From positions 1,302,001 through 1,366,000 of the forward strand of contig AP024879.1 in assembly GCA_024346935.1 (NCBI GenBank): 64,000 nucleotides of DNA, read 5' to 3'. The notes under the pieces were generated by a model, which was not told the DNA's origin, did not search any database, and worked only from the letters and a program-made list of their open reading frames with translations. This DNA comes from Vibrio inusitatus (GTDB lineage Bacteria; Pseudomonadota; Gammaproteobacteria; Enterobacterales; Vibrionaceae). Of the stretch, positions 8,275-17,319 are shown piece by piece. The first letter of the stretch is position 1, and each line of letters opens with the position of its first letter. A program made the position numbers and the translations under genes.

Positions 8275-9642
8275 CTAACCGGTAAATACAGGTTCTTCTG
8301 GGTACCTAACGAGTGTTTTCTCAGGCCTTGCAAGCATATAAGCTAGAGTCAAAGGTCCAATACGTCCGATGATCATCACCACTACCATAATCAGCTTACC
8401 GGGCTCTGAGAGTTGTGCCGTCAAGCCGGCACTAACACCAACGGTTGCAAATGCAGAGATCACCTCAAAAATGACCATTTTGAAAGGAGCCTCTTCGGTA
8501 ATCATCAGTGCAAACATCGCCAAGAATAGAAGAATACCGCTGACCACGATAATGGCGAGCGAGCGAACAATGGTTTGTGCGCCAATGGTTCGATGAAACA
8601 GTACTACGTCTTTCTTCTGTCGCAAAAAGCTCCATGTGGCTACCGCTGCGACCACAAAGGTAGAAACCTTAATTCCTCCCCCCGTTGACGTTGATCCTGC
8701 GCCGACCAACATAAGTAACATCATAAACAGCATCGCCGGAGCGGTCAGAGAAGCAAGATCGATACTATTAAAGCCTGCAGTGCGAGCCGTTGCCGATTGG
8801 AAGAAAGCCGCTAGCCATTGTTCCGAGGTGGACAGATGACCCAGTGTTGCGCCGTTATTTCGTTCAAGGAGCCAAAACATCAACGTACCAACAATTAGCA
8901 AGGTTGGTGTGCCAATCAGCATGATCTTAGTATGCAATTGAAGTTGTCTAAACCCTTTGTGCAAATTAGTCGACAAATCCCCCACGACAGTAAAACCCAA
9001 GCCACCTAAAATGAATAATGCCGCCAAACTACTGATAATTACAGGGTCGCCCACAAAGCCAACTAAGCTATTGGAAAACAATGAAAACCCAGCATTATTA
9101 AAGGCGGATATAGAATGAAACAGAGCGTAGAACATCCCCGTACTCCATCCCATCTCTGGTACCCACCTAAAGCTCAAGACTAAGAATCCAACAAATTCCG
9201 CAACTAAAGCAAATATAATGATCTTTTTGACTAAGCCTCTAAGATTTATTCTTCTATCTTGTCCCAATGCTTCTTTTGCTAGTGCTTGTTGCTGCAAAGA
9301 CAGCCGCACACCAAACATATATAGCAATACGGCAGACAATGTCATTTGCCCCAGCCCACCAATTTGCATCAGAATCATCAATAAAATCTTTCCATTGAGC
9401 GTAAAATGTTGGCCTGTATCCACTACGCCTAGGCCTGTCACGCTAATGGCTGAGGTTGCAGTAAATAGAGCATCTGTCATAGAGAGTCCTGAAACGGAAA
9501 AAACAGGTAATGTCAGCAGAACGGCAGAAGGAAGCAAGATCATTAAAAAAGTAAGTACAATTATCTTGGGTTCACCCCCTTTCCCTCCCTTTCTTTCAGG
9601 GCCTAGGGTATAAACTCGGCTTTGATGAATTCTTGGGATCAT
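8275..9642 (-). CDS. ktrB: KtrB, potassium-translocating subunit of the Na+-dependent Ktr system
   Basis: The 455-residue TrkH/KtrB-family channel is very close to V. alginolyticus KtrB. It has four membrane-pore-membrane repeats with selectivity-loop glycines visible in TSAISVTGLGVVDTG, HSISAFNNAGFSLF, TARTAGFNSID and SAFATVGVSAG. The glycine-rich GAGSTSTGGGIKVST block in repeat three is the gate loop. It takes up K+ with Na+ across the inner membrane, important in osmoadaptation. Its ATG overlaps the ktrA stop by four bases, so ktrA-ktrB is translationally coupled. Confidence 0.96.
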   Translation of the reverse strand: MIPRIHQSRVYTLGPERKGGKGGEPKIIVLTFLMILLPSAVLLTLPVFSVSGLSMTDALFTATSAISVTGLGVVDTGQHFTLNGKILLMILMQIGGLGQMTLSAVLLYMFGVRLSLQQQALAKEALGQDRRINLRGLVKKIIIFALVAEFVGFLVLSFRWVPEMGWSTGMFYALFHSISAFNNAGFSLFSNSLVGFVGDPVIISSLAALFILGGLGFTVVGDLSTNLHKGFRQLQLHTKIMLIGTPTLLIVGTLMFWLLERNNGATLGHLSTSEQWLAAFFQSATARTAGFNSIDLASLTAPAMLFMMLLMLVGAGSTSTGGGIKVSTFVVAAVATWSFLRQKKDVVLFHRTIGAQTIVRSLAIIVVSGILLFLAMFALMITEEAPFKMVIFEVISAFATVGVSAGLTAQLSEPGKLIMVVVMIIGRIGPLTLAYMLARPEKTLVRYPEEPVFTG

Positions 9643-10301
9643 AATGCACGCAATTTTTGAGCAAGTTCAGCCTCAGGGCCGACCACAATGATGACATCAC
9701 CTATCTCGAGGCTTTTTTCGAAACTAGGTGAAGGAATGACTTCAGGACCTCGTTTTAGAGCAATAACGCTGACCTCTTTTTCACGGCACAAAGACATGTC
9801 AGACAAGGACTTTCCAAGTAAGTTTGCGCTGACCACGAGTTCTGTCAATGCTAGGCCACTACCCAACGGGTGGAAGTCTTTAACGCGTTTATCGATCATC
9901 TGATTCGCAATACGAATGCCCATTTCCTTCTCCGGCATGATCACTCTATCCGCACCCACCTTAGTCAATATCTTGGCATGAAACTTATCATTGGCCTTTA
10001 CCCAAACACTCTTACAATGAGCTTCTTTCAGAACCAAAGTAGTTAGGATACTGGCATTAATATCGCTACCTATTGCCACCATCACCATGTCATATTCTTC
10101 CAGCTTTAACTCAGCAACCGTTTCTTCTTGGGTACAGTTTGCAACGATCACTTCTGTTGAAAATTCTATTGCGCTCTTAACTCGATCTTCATTTAAATCG
10201 ACAGCTAATACTTGTGCACCTGCTCGGCTTAATTCTTGACAGACCGATAAGCCGAAACGACCCAGACCTATCACGGCGTACTGCTTTTTCGCTGATCTCA
10301 T
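9639..10301 (-). CDS. ktrA: KtrA, cytosolic RCK regulatory subunit
   Basis: The 220-residue protein has an RCK_N Rossmann domain with GLGRFGLSVCQEL (residues 13-25) and the acidic VDLNEDR end of beta2, then an RCK_C domain from about 140. KtrA forms an octameric ring under KtrB and gates it in response to ATP/ADP or NAD(H). Its stop overlaps the ktrB start. The order ktrA-ktrB matches the known Vibrio operon. Confidence 0.96.
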   Translation of the reverse strand: MRSAKKQYAVIGLGRFGLSVCQELSRAGAQVLAVDLNEDRVKSAIEFSTEVIVANCTQEETVAELKLEEYDMVMVAIGSDINASILTTLVLKEAHCKSVWVKANDKFHAKILTKVGADRVIMPEKEMGIRIANQMIDKRVKDFHPLGSGLALTELVVSANLLGKSLSDMSLCREKEVSVIALKRGPEVIPSPSFEKSLEIGDVIIVVGPEAELAQKLRAL

Positions 10302-10483
10302 TTATTCCCTCCAATGACAGTGTTTTGGTTAAACAAAAACCACTACGATTTGAAGTATAGTAAACATATGATTTACATAACGAAATATCGAAAAAATAAA
10401 ATATAGTTATCAAAGTTAGAAGAGAAAAGAAGAAGGTATTTAAGGAGTATTTAAGGAGTATTTACAGTGTAAAGAAGATAAAG

Positions 10484-10507
10484 CCCCTGCATATAGTTGA
10501 ACAGGGG
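10484..10507 (-). terminator. Weak terminator-like hairpin after the exonuclease gene
   Basis: CCCCTG (10484-10489) pairs with CAGGGG (10502-10507) across a twelve-base loop. On the minus strand it is followed by CTTTATCTT, a poor U-tract. The gap 10302-10523 also holds three direct copies of AAGGAGTATTT-like sequence (10436-10463), of no known meaning. Confidence 0.45.
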
Positions 10508-10523
10508 GAATGCCTATTTTAGG

Positions 10524-11153
10524 TTAGACTCTCGCCAGTCTTGCCTGCTTGCCAATCAAGGAATCCAACGCACTTTTGCTAGTTTTAGCGATTTTTTGCA
10601 TGAATGCGAACTCAGGCTCCATAACGCCCCTAGTTTGCAGCTCCTGCAACATAACCATCCATAGCTTAGCCGTCATCTCAGAGTCAGCCAACGCACGGTG
10701 AAAAACACCATCATGTTCAATATTTTTATATCGAACCAAATCACCGAGTTTATGCGTCGGTGCATCTTGATAAAGACGTCTTGCGATCAGCATAGAGCAG
10801 GCAAATTGCCCTTGGTATTCTATGCCCAAAGGCAAAAGCTCTGCGTCTAAAAAGCGTTTATCAAAAGAGGCATTGTGCGCCACCATATTGCTCTGGCCAA
10901 CGAAAGAAGCAAACTCACGCATGACCTCTGCACAACTTGGCGCTGTACGGAGCATATTGTTGGAAATGCCGGTATACCTTTCAATAAAAGAACTAACACG
11001 AAAGCCAGGATTCATCAATTGTTGAAAAGTATCTGCAACTTCGCCATTTAGGAGCTTAACCGCACCGATCTCAATAGCTCTGTCGCCCATATTAGGAGAC
11101 AAGCCTGTAGTTTCGAAATCGAGAACAACAACGGAATTAGCAGATAAAGGCAT
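10524..11153 (-). CDS. DEDDh 3'-5' exonuclease (DnaQ/PolC epsilon-like)
   Basis: With the ATG at 11153 the protein has 209 residues and starts directly before the exonuclease fold. The three catalytic blocks are visible: VVLDFETTGLS (ExoI, Asp and Glu, about residues 10-20), VAHNASFDKRFLD (ExoII) and HRALADSEMTAKL (ExoIII, His and Asp). It lacks polymerase-binding or GIY-YIG extensions, so it is a stand-alone exonuclease of the epsilon type, likely acting in DNA repair or RNA trimming. An open frame extends upstream to 11246, but that part lacks family similarity and has no ribosome site. Confidence 0.88.
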   Translation of the reverse strand: MPLSANSVVVLDFETTGLSPNMGDRAIEIGAVKLLNGEVADTFQQLMNPGFRVSSFIERYTGISNNMLRTAPSCAEVMREFASFVGQSNMVAHNASFDKRFLDAELLPLGIEYQGQFACSMLIARRLYQDAPTHKLGDLVRYKNIEHDGVFHRALADSEMTAKLWMVMLQELQTRGVMEPEFAFMQKIAKTSKSALDSLIGKQARLARV

Positions 11154-11284
11154 AAGAACTCTGAGATAGTAGAATGAAAACCGCGATATTCTAACACGTA
11201 CAGAAACCAGTTTCTTGTGGCTGTTACTTGGAAAGTAAGTCAACAATCAGTAGGGTAGAGAAAAAATACACCCAAGGAAAACCA

Positions 11285-12580
11285 ATGCACGGACATACTT
11301 TTATCAACGATGGTTGCTGCTATCAAAATTACACCTTCGAAGCGCCGCTTAATTACAGTGATTCTGAATCAGGAACACTATTTCTTTTCGCTAGAGAAGT
11401 TCGCTTAGTGGGTGACGAAAATAGCACTAAACCTTGGTTGATCTTTTTTCAAGGCGGACCCGGTTTCCCTTCCCCTCGCCCTAACGGTCACTCCGGTTGG
11501 TTAAAAGCCGCCTTACAGCGATACCGCGTTCTGCTACTCGATCAACGTGGCACCGGTTACAGCAGCGTTATCACCCACCAAACCTTGGCACACCTGAACA
11601 GTGAAGAACAAGCCCAGTATTTAACACACTTTAGGGCTGACAATATAGTTCGTGATGCTGAACTCATTCGTGAAAAACTAGGCATAGAAAAGTGGGCTAC
11701 GCTAGGGCAAAGCTATGGCGGGTTCTGCACATTAGTTTATCTTTCCTTATTTCCAGAAAGCCTACTCCAGTGTTACGTAACCGGTGGGATCCCCTCTATT
11801 GATAGACCTATTGATGATGTTTATGAGGCGACATTCAAGCGCACGAAGGACAAAAATAATGCATTCTTCAGGCAGTTTCCATTGGCACAGCAGTTGTGCC
11901 AGAAAATCGCTAACCACCTGGTTAATAATGAGGAATTCCTACCTAACGGGCAAAAATTCACTGTTGAGCAATTTCAACAAGTTGGTATTAATTTTGGTGT
12001 CAGCGATACCTTCTTACCTATCTATTACCTACTAGAAAATGCATTTGTCACAGCCAATGGCAAAGAATTCCTTAGCTACGAGTTCCTAAATGCAATGCTT
12101 TCTGAGCAAGCATTCCAAACCAACCCTATTTATGCCATCTTGCATGAACCTATTTATTGCCAAGGGTTTGCCTCTCAATGGAGCGCGCATCGAGTTCGAC
12201 AAAAGCATAAACAATTCAATTATCAACCGGGTCAGCCATTTTACTTCACTGGAGAAATGACCTTTCCTTGGATGTTTGAACAATATACCAACCTTCAACC
12301 ACTTCAAGGCGCCGCTACTCTTCTTTCAGAGAAAAGTGACTGGGGAGATCTCTATAACCAAGGTGTGCTATCAACTAACAAAGTTCCTCTAAGCTGCGCC
12401 GTTTATGCCGACGACATGTTTGTTGAGATGGCACTGAGCTGTGAGACACTCAGCAAGATACCAAACTCACAGGCATGGATCACAAATGAATACGAGCACA
12501 ACGGTTTACGTGCTGATGGAGAGCGTGTTTTAGAGCGATTATTTACCATTGGCGATCAAATCGAAGCGACCTTGGTGTAA
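11285..12580 (+). CDS. Alpha/beta hydrolase, peptidase S33 (prolyl aminopeptidase-like)
   Basis: The 431-residue protein has the S33 signature: oxyanion loop QGGPGFPSPR, nucleophile elbow GQSYGGFC and a C-terminal EYEHNGLRADG carrying the likely His. Long members of this family (about 420-430 residues) are annotated as proline iminopeptidases that release N-terminal proline from peptides in the cytoplasm. No signal peptide is present. I chose ATG 11285, which has an AAGGA site eight bases upstream, over a TTG at 11228. It is divergent from the exonuclease gene. Confidence 0.88.
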   Translation: MHGHTFINDGCCYQNYTFEAPLNYSDSESGTLFLFAREVRLVGDENSTKPWLIFFQGGPGFPSPRPNGHSGWLKAALQRYRVLLLDQRGTGYSSVITHQTLAHLNSEEQAQYLTHFRADNIVRDAELIREKLGIEKWATLGQSYGGFCTLVYLSLFPESLLQCYVTGGIPSIDRPIDDVYEATFKRTKDKNNAFFRQFPLAQQLCQKIANHLVNNEEFLPNGQKFTVEQFQQVGINFGVSDTFLPIYYLLENAFVTANGKEFLSYEFLNAMLSEQAFQTNPIYAILHEPIYCQGFASQWSAHRVRQKHKQFNYQPGQPFYFTGEMTFPWMFEQYTNLQPLQGAATLLSEKSDWGDLYNQGVLSTNKVPLSCAVYADDMFVEMALSCETLSKIPNSQAWITNEYEHNGLRADGERVLERLFTIGDQIEATLV

Positions 12581-12590
12581 TTTCTTTTTC

Positions 12591-12624
12591 TTGGGTAGAA
12601 GACTTTATTGCGTTTTCTACCCAA
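12591..12624. terminator. Hairpin after the S33 peptidase gene
   Basis: A perfect ten-base stem TTGGGTAGAA/TTCTACCCAA lies ten bases past the stop. It is not followed by a U-tract, so it may be a 3'-end stabiliser or a weak terminator. Confidence 0.5.
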
Positions 12625-12792
12625 AAATAAAGTAATACAAATTAACGTAAAACTGCGCCTAATTGCTGTAAACTCCTTTCATTCTGATGTTTACTTCGTC
12701 ACGCAATTGCTACAAATCTAACGATATAAATTGCCCTCGTTCCCCAAAAACTTCTACTCTTACCTCGAATCCATTACCCCGTAGAATTATTT

Positions 12793-13086
12793 ATGGCCTA
12801 TGCATCTAAACGATTTCTTTTACTCAGTCAGGAGCAGCAGCAAGAAGCACAAAAACGAAAATTATTTATAGAAAAGTACCTTTCTTATGCAGAACCTAGC
12901 CAATTTTTAGAGTCTAGGAATTGGGAGCGATTTTGCGAAGATTATTGTCACTCCATGCAAATGAATAGGCCAGATAGAGAAGAATTTGCGAAGTGGTGCT
13001 TTGATTACAAAATGTGGCAAGGAGACCTGTTTGTTCTTGCTCCTCAAGTCGAGCAAACAAGTCCATATCAACGTGCAAACTCATAA
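12793..13086 (+). CDS. Small soluble protein of unknown function
   Basis: I do not recognise a family. The 97-residue product has no signal peptide or membrane helix. It opens with a charged helical stretch rich in Gln and Glu (LLSQEQQQEAQKRKLFIEKY), then an aromatic-rich middle (NWERFCEDYCHSM and KWCFDYKMWQGDLF) with three cysteines. It may be co-transcribed with the 54-codon ORF that starts 24 bases downstream. No ribosome site of good quality is seen, but codon use looks like the neighbours. Confidence 0.6.
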   Translation: MAYASKRFLLLSQEQQQEAQKRKLFIEKYLSYAEPSQFLESRNWERFCEDYCHSMQMNRPDREEFAKWCFDYKMWQGDLFVLAPQVEQTSPYQRANS

Positions 13087-13109
13087 GCTTTATAAAGGTA
13101 TGACCCTAT

Positions 13110-13274
13110 ATGTCCATAATAGAGACTTATCAACCAATTTGTAACGTCATAGGAATCATGGTGGCGTTTGTTTTAATGTCAGGAATCATTTTAGATAGAG
13201 CGACGCGCGTGAGAACACGTAAAAGTAGTAATGAAAGGCAAGAAATAAAAATAGAACGAGATCCTAGAGATTAA
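13110..13274 (+). CDS. Candidate 54-residue single-helix membrane protein
   Basis: The reading frame from ATG 13110 to TAA 13274 encodes a short N-terminus, one hydrophobic helix (CNVIGIMVAFVLMSGIILD, about residues 11-29) and a strongly charged tail rich in Arg, Lys and Glu. That is the positive-inside layout of a small inner-membrane protein. An AAAGG lies about eleven bases upstream, a loose ribosome site. It follows the 97-residue gene by 24 bases and is followed by a good terminator at 13339. Function unknown. Confidence 0.5.
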   Translation: MSIIETYQPICNVIGIMVAFVLMSGIILDRATRVRTRKSSNERQEIKIERDPRD

Positions 13275-13338
13275 AAACCTCATAAAATTAATAAAATACA
13301 CATCGCCTATTTATCGCCTATAAACTAGTGAATCTAAA

Positions 13339-13383
13339 AATAACAGGAACAGTATTATTACCTTTGTTCCTGTTATTTTTATA
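13339..13383 (+). terminator. Intrinsic terminator after the small-protein pair
   Basis: AATAACAGGAAC (13339-13350) pairs perfectly with GTTCCTGTTATT (13366-13377), followed by TTTATAATT. The rest of the gap 13275-13620 is AT-rich leader of the next gene, with no other structure I can support. Confidence 0.8.
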
Positions 13384-13620
13384 ATTGTAAAAAAACATAT
13401 CACAATAAGAAAAAAAACGCTTCACTTTCGCAATAAAAACCCTTTTAAATCATACTGATGACTGAAAATTACATCAATGTGGACTTATTTGTAATTATTA
13501 TTTTATTTTGTTAGTAAAGGTTATTTACCATTTTTAACAGTTATATTAATTAAGTTTTGCATTTAATATTAACCTCATCGAACAGCAACAAATTTAATAT
13601 TAATATGGGATGGGTTAATC

Positions 13621-14178
13621 ATGAAAAAAGTACTAATCGCTACAGCAATTGCAGCTTCAATGGCGTCTTCATTTGCTTTCGCTCAGACACCAGTGATGTT
13701 CTCTACCATCGATATGAACGCACCACAAGATAACTCAGTTCAGGGTGTTCGCTTATCAGTATTACACGGCAAGACATCAGAAGTGAAAGGTGTCGACGTT
13801 TCTCTATTGGGCATGTCTGAAACAGACCGTACAACAGGCCTAAACTTAAACCTTTGGTTTGGTGCTAACAAAGTGAACCAAGAAATGAAGGGGTTATCTT
13901 GGGGTTGGTTTAACTGGAACACAGGTAAAACGACAGGCGTAAACTTGGGTTTAGCAAACATTACTCACAATGTAGAAGGCTTAAACTGGTCAGCGGTTAA
14001 CTACTCCGATGGTACAACCATGGCAGATGTTGGTTTAGTCAGTCTTTCTAATAAATCAAATATTCAAGTTGGTATCTTCAATAAAACGAAAGACATTGAT
14101 GGCGTTCAAATTGGTTTGATCAACTGTGCTGACAATGGTTTCTTCAAGTGCTTCCCTATTGTTAACTTTGCTAAGTAG
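13621..14178 (+). CDS. VC2662-type secreted repeat protein
   Basis: The 185-residue protein has a clear Sec signal peptide (MKKVLIATAIAASMASSFAFA, cut about residue 21). The mature part is made of degenerate repeats of the form GVxLGLxN followed by VxGLxW, for example GLNLNLWFGANKVNQEMKGL, GVNLGLANITHNVEGL and VQIGLINCADNG. This matches the Vibrio VC2662 family, related to LA_2272-type surface repeats and sometimes mislabelled PhaC synthase. It has no catalytic motif. A periplasmic or surface beta-structure is likely, function unknown. Its 340-base AT-rich upstream region suggests its own promoter. Confidence 0.75.
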   Translation: MKKVLIATAIAASMASSFAFAQTPVMFSTIDMNAPQDNSVQGVRLSVLHGKTSEVKGVDVSLLGMSETDRTTGLNLNLWFGANKVNQEMKGLSWGWFNWNTGKTTGVNLGLANITHNVEGLNWSAVNYSDGTTMADVGLVSLSNKSNIQVGIFNKTKDIDGVQIGLINCADNGFFKCFPIVNFAK

Positions 14179-14189
14179 TTAATTAAACC

Positions 14190-14219
14190 TCTGAGATGAT
14201 TGTCAAAGATCATCTCAGA
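14190..14219 (+). terminator. Hairpin after the VC2662-type gene
   Basis: TCTGAGATGAT pairs perfectly with ATCATCTCAGA over an eight-base loop, eleven bases past the stop. It is followed by ACTCTCTCTT, only partly U-rich. Confidence 0.6.
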
Positions 14220-14396
14220 ACTCTCTCTTATATCTACCAAATTTCTTACTTTCTCAGCACTCATCATTGCCTGAAATATCTCTCCTGTTTCTTAAATATT
14301 TCTTTGATTTCATTATGCTTTTTCTTTGAAAAAGAATGATTTATCTACAACACTTATCTTGCTCACTCTGGAACTAGTCCATACAAGGAAGGTAAT

Positions 14397-14603
14397 ATGA
14401 AGAAAATAACTATTAGTGCAGTAGCAATTGGCTTAACGCTCTCTTTCAATGCCTTGGCAACAAGCGCGCTAGATTCTTTAAATATAGAATCTATCAAACA
14501 AAACATGACCACAGAGCAAATTCAAACTGTACTCGATGATTGGAAAACAGAACAACTCTCATTAGTCCCGAATCCAACATTTACACAATCCTCGTCAAAA
14601 TAG
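14397..14603 (+). CDS. Small secreted protein of unknown function
   Basis: The 68-residue product starts with a convincing signal peptide (MKKITISAVAIGLTLSFNALA, cut near residue 21), leaving about 47 residues with a short amphipathic helix (TTEQIQTVLDDWKTEQL) and a Ser/Thr-rich end. An AGGAAGG ribosome site lies just upstream. No family recognised. It stands alone between its upstream neighbour and the convergent manA gene. The 211 bases to manA hold nothing else I can support. Confidence 0.65.
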   Translation: MKKITISAVAIGLTLSFNALATSALDSLNIESIKQNMTTEQIQTVLDDWKTEQLSLVPNPTFTQSSSK

Positions 14604-14814
14604 AGAGTTATTATTCGGACAATAGTACGTAGTTTTGTGGGAATTTTCAGTATGAAACCTTAGTCAGTTAGTATACTGTCCTAAACTGATCGTGAAATTC
14701 TGATTTACAAAAACGCTTTATGGTGATTTAAACTCAAATACTGCCTAGTGCCTAATATTAACATTAGGCACTGAAAATAATCTAAACGTGGCAGTTTTAT
14801 CTATCTGAAATAAT

Positions 14815-16002
14815 TTAATTATATGCGCGTGCTAATCTACCTATACCAGTGTATCTGTAATGAGTTGTTTCATTACAAATAAATACTGAATCCCCCGGAG
14901 CTAAAATTGTTTGATGACCATTATTTTCAATAGTAACAGCACCATCTATACAGAAAACTATTTCAGCACTACGGGTGTATTCTTCATTCCATTCTTCTCC
15001 AGAAGTTAATATATCAAATCGAAAGTCATCAACCGGTATTGGATAGACAAGCTTATTTTTTCTAGAGATCGGCTCTAGTAGCAAACGTTCAGGAAGCATA
15101 GAACTAAAGTTTATATTTGCTATGAGTTCATCTCTATCAATATGCTTTTCTGTTAGCCCTGCACGCAAAACGTTATCTGAGTTAGCCATTATTTCTAGCC
15201 CTGTCCCTTTTATATATGCATGCGGAGTTTCTGCATGCAGAAACATAGCGTCTCCAGGACAAAGATGGAGAGTGTTTAAAAACAGTGGAGAAAAGACCCC
15301 AACATCAAATGGGTACTCAACATGAAATTCCGTACAAAATATCAGTGCGTCTGAGAGTGACTCATTTGTTTGGCTTTTCTCAGAAAATCTCAATAATTCA
15401 TTGATTGCTTGGCGTCTTTTTTTTTCTTCTAAGTGCATAATAGTCTTAAAAAAATCTTTCAGACCATCATTGTTGGGCCTATTCCTGAAGTCTTTCAAAC
15501 TTTCAGATAAAGAGGGTAAATCAATTAGAGTAAACATCTGTAAAATATTTTCAATGGGTCGAAAGCCATTGAGCGCTTTATACGGTGTTAAGGCATAAAC
15601 CAGTTCTGGTTTGTGATTTCGATCTTTGTAGTTTCTATTGCTCGCCCCTAAAGGAATACCTAATGCATTCTCTCGATCATAGCCTGCTTCAGAGTTTATT
15701 TTGTTTGGATGCACTTGAATTGACAATGGGGATTTAGCTGATAACACTTTAAAGAGAAAAGGAAGTGTTCCAAATCGTGCTGTTGTATAAGTCCCCAAAT
15801 TCGCCGTTTTATCTGTATCTATAAAAGTTGACAGTAAAGTATCTGTACCTGCTAATTTCGAGCACCCGTTAGGATGCACTCCCATCCATAATTCAGCTTG
15901 AGGTTTAGATTCTGGGTTTGCAATACCAAACAATTCTCGCATGTCATTCTTGCTTCCCCAAGCATAATTGTGAATTTTATTATCTAGAAGGTGTATAGTC
16001 AT
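14815..16002 (-). CDS. manA: Mannose-6-phosphate isomerase, class I
   Basis: The 395-residue type I PMI interconverts mannose-6-phosphate and fructose-6-phosphate in the cytoplasm. Zinc ligands are visible in QVHPNK (Gln96, His98), HKPELVYAL (Glu133) and the HAETPHAYIKG block, and the catalytic-site Arg in SDNVLRAGLTEKHID. Length and layout fit E. coli ManA (391). It lies 69 bases downstream of the LacI-type gene on the same strand and in the carbohydrate locus. This copy is therefore probably dedicated to mannose released from the imported oligosaccharide rather than to sugar-nucleotide synthesis. Confidence 0.93.
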   Translation of the reverse strand: MTIHLLDNKIHNYAWGSKNDMRELFGIANPESKPQAELWMGVHPNGCSKLAGTDTLLSTFIDTDKTANLGTYTTARFGTLPFLFKVLSAKSPLSIQVHPNKINSEAGYDRENALGIPLGASNRNYKDRNHKPELVYALTPYKALNGFRPIENILQMFTLIDLPSLSESLKDFRNRPNNDGLKDFFKTIMHLEEKKRRQAINELLRFSEKSQTNESLSDALIFCTEFHVEYPFDVGVFSPLFLNTLHLCPGDAMFLHAETPHAYIKGTGLEIMANSDNVLRAGLTEKHIDRDELIANINFSSMLPERLLLEPISRKNKLVYPIPVDDFRFDILTSGEEWNEEYTRSAEIVFCIDGAVTIENNGHQTILAPGDSVFICNETTHYRYTGIGRLARAYN

Positions 16003-16017
16003 TAAGTTTTCCTGCCA

Positions 16018-16049
16018 TTAAAATAAAGAAGTATTAGTCTTTATTTTAA
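16018..16049. promoter_or_regulatory. AT-rich inverted repeat between lacI-type gene and manA
   Basis: TTAAAATAAAGA (16018-16029) pairs perfectly with TCTTTATTTTAA (16038-16049). It lies just upstream of manA on the transcribed minus strand. It may be a weak terminator or attenuator that lowers read-through from the regulator gene, or a processing hairpin. Confidence 0.45.
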
Positions 16050-16071
16050 ATTTAATGATCACTGGCATTGC

Positions 16072-17157
16072 CTATTGTTCACTTGTTTCAAGATTACAAA
16101 TTGAACCTCTTTCAATAAGTTCAACACCAAGATTTGATCTTATTGGCAGAGAGTGTTTATCTCTTGCTGATTGTATTAATAAGTGAATTGTTGATGCTGC
16201 CAGTGTTCGATAATTAGTACTAATGGTGGTGAGTGGCGGATTAGTCATTGATGCAATCTCAATATCATCAAAACCAATAACGGATATATCTTCAGGAACA
16301 CGGATCCCTCTTGCTGACAGCTCATCTATTAATGAGATTGCCATCATATCGCAAATACAGAAAACAGCGGTGCAATCGTCAAACTCACCTTGTTCAATAA
16401 GATAAGGAAGTATTTGACGCGCACCAAAATCCATACCAGCGCTTCGCGACCTAATAGATGCTTGTAATCTTCCGGAAGGATCAACTTCATCTGCACGTTG
16501 AACAATATCCAATACATTTTTAGCATAATCAAACTGTAAACCTGATGTTAGAAGAGCTCTTCTAAAACCATCCGTTCTGTCATAGATTGAATGTTTGATT
16601 TCAGCTGTCATTATCTTAATGTTTCGATGATTATGCTTGTAGAGTTCACGTGTAGCCATATAGGCGCCTAGCTCATAGTCAGGGGATATACTAGAAACCT
16701 TCATTTCTTGGTCTACCCCATTCATTATCACTACTGGAAGATTATGTTTTTGTATCTGATGCAGAAGTTCATAGTTTTCCATTCCCAACATAATAACCGC
16801 TTCGCTATTGTTAAGCCTTTCCTCTAACACGCTTGGCGTTTTTATCTGGTTTTTTAGTATCCATTCGATTTGTAGTTCAAGTTTGTTGGCTTCATGCTTT
16901 AAACCGTCAACTATTGAACTAAAAAAGCTGCTTGGAGTTGATACATCTTCTTCATCGCTAATAATAGTGATCTTTCGAAAATCTAATGAGAACTCCATTT
17001 TTTGCGGTTTCTTCTGATACCCAGAATCTTCCAGCACTGCTTCTACTTTTTGACGAATAGTGTCACTAACCTGAGAGCTTGAGTTGAGAACTCGAGAGAC
17101 TGTAGTCTTTGATACACCACTCAGTTTGGCTATATCGTCAAGTGTTGTTTTTTTCAT
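16072..17157 (-). CDS. LacI/GalR-family regulator of the carbohydrate locus
   Basis: The 361-residue protein has a classic LacI helix-turn-helix (TTLDDIAKLSGVSKTTVSRVLNSSSQVSD, residues 3-31), a hinge helix, and a sugar-binding domain with PEDISVIGFDDIEIASMTNPPLTTI near the C-terminus. It lies between manA and the porin gene. The candidate operators at 20657 and 20849 have the central CG palindrome expected for LacI proteins. It likely represses the lyase, porin, GH88 and transporter genes until an oligosaccharide or monosaccharide inducer binds. Confidence 0.92.
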   Translation of the reverse strand: MKKTTLDDIAKLSGVSKTTVSRVLNSSSQVSDTIRQKVEAVLEDSGYQKKPQKMEFSLDFRKITIISDEEDVSTPSSFFSSIVDGLKHEANKLELQIEWILKNQIKTPSVLEERLNNSEAVIMLGMENYELLHQIQKHNLPVVIMNGVDQEMKVSSISPDYELGAYMATRELYKHNHRNIKIMTAEIKHSIYDRTDGFRRALLTSGLQFDYAKNVLDIVQRADEVDPSGRLQASIRSRSAGMDFGARQILPYLIEQGEFDDCTAVFCICDMMAISLIDELSARGIRVPEDISVIGFDDIEIASMTNPPLTTISTNYRTLAASTIHLLIQSARDKHSLPIRSNLGVELIERGSICNLETSEQ

Positions 17158-17319
17158 GAGAGTTATTCCTTAGAGTGAGAAGCTGATTTATTAATCTAGC
17201 ACGACACTCCTGATTGTAACGGGAGTCATTTTCAGAAATATTACACAACAAATGACACTGTTTCAATGAAGTGTAGAGCATAACATTAACAATGAGAGCT
17301 CTACGTTATTCTATGGAAA

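Noticed and set aside
9218..9613. 131-codon plus-strand ORF
   Set aside because: It lies wholly antisense to ktrB, whose family match is very strong, and its translation has no recognisable features.
17273..17304. GTAGAGC/GCTCTAC inverted repeat after the porin gene
   Set aside because: The stem is seven bases with an 18-base loop and no T-run on the minus strand, too weak to call a terminator.
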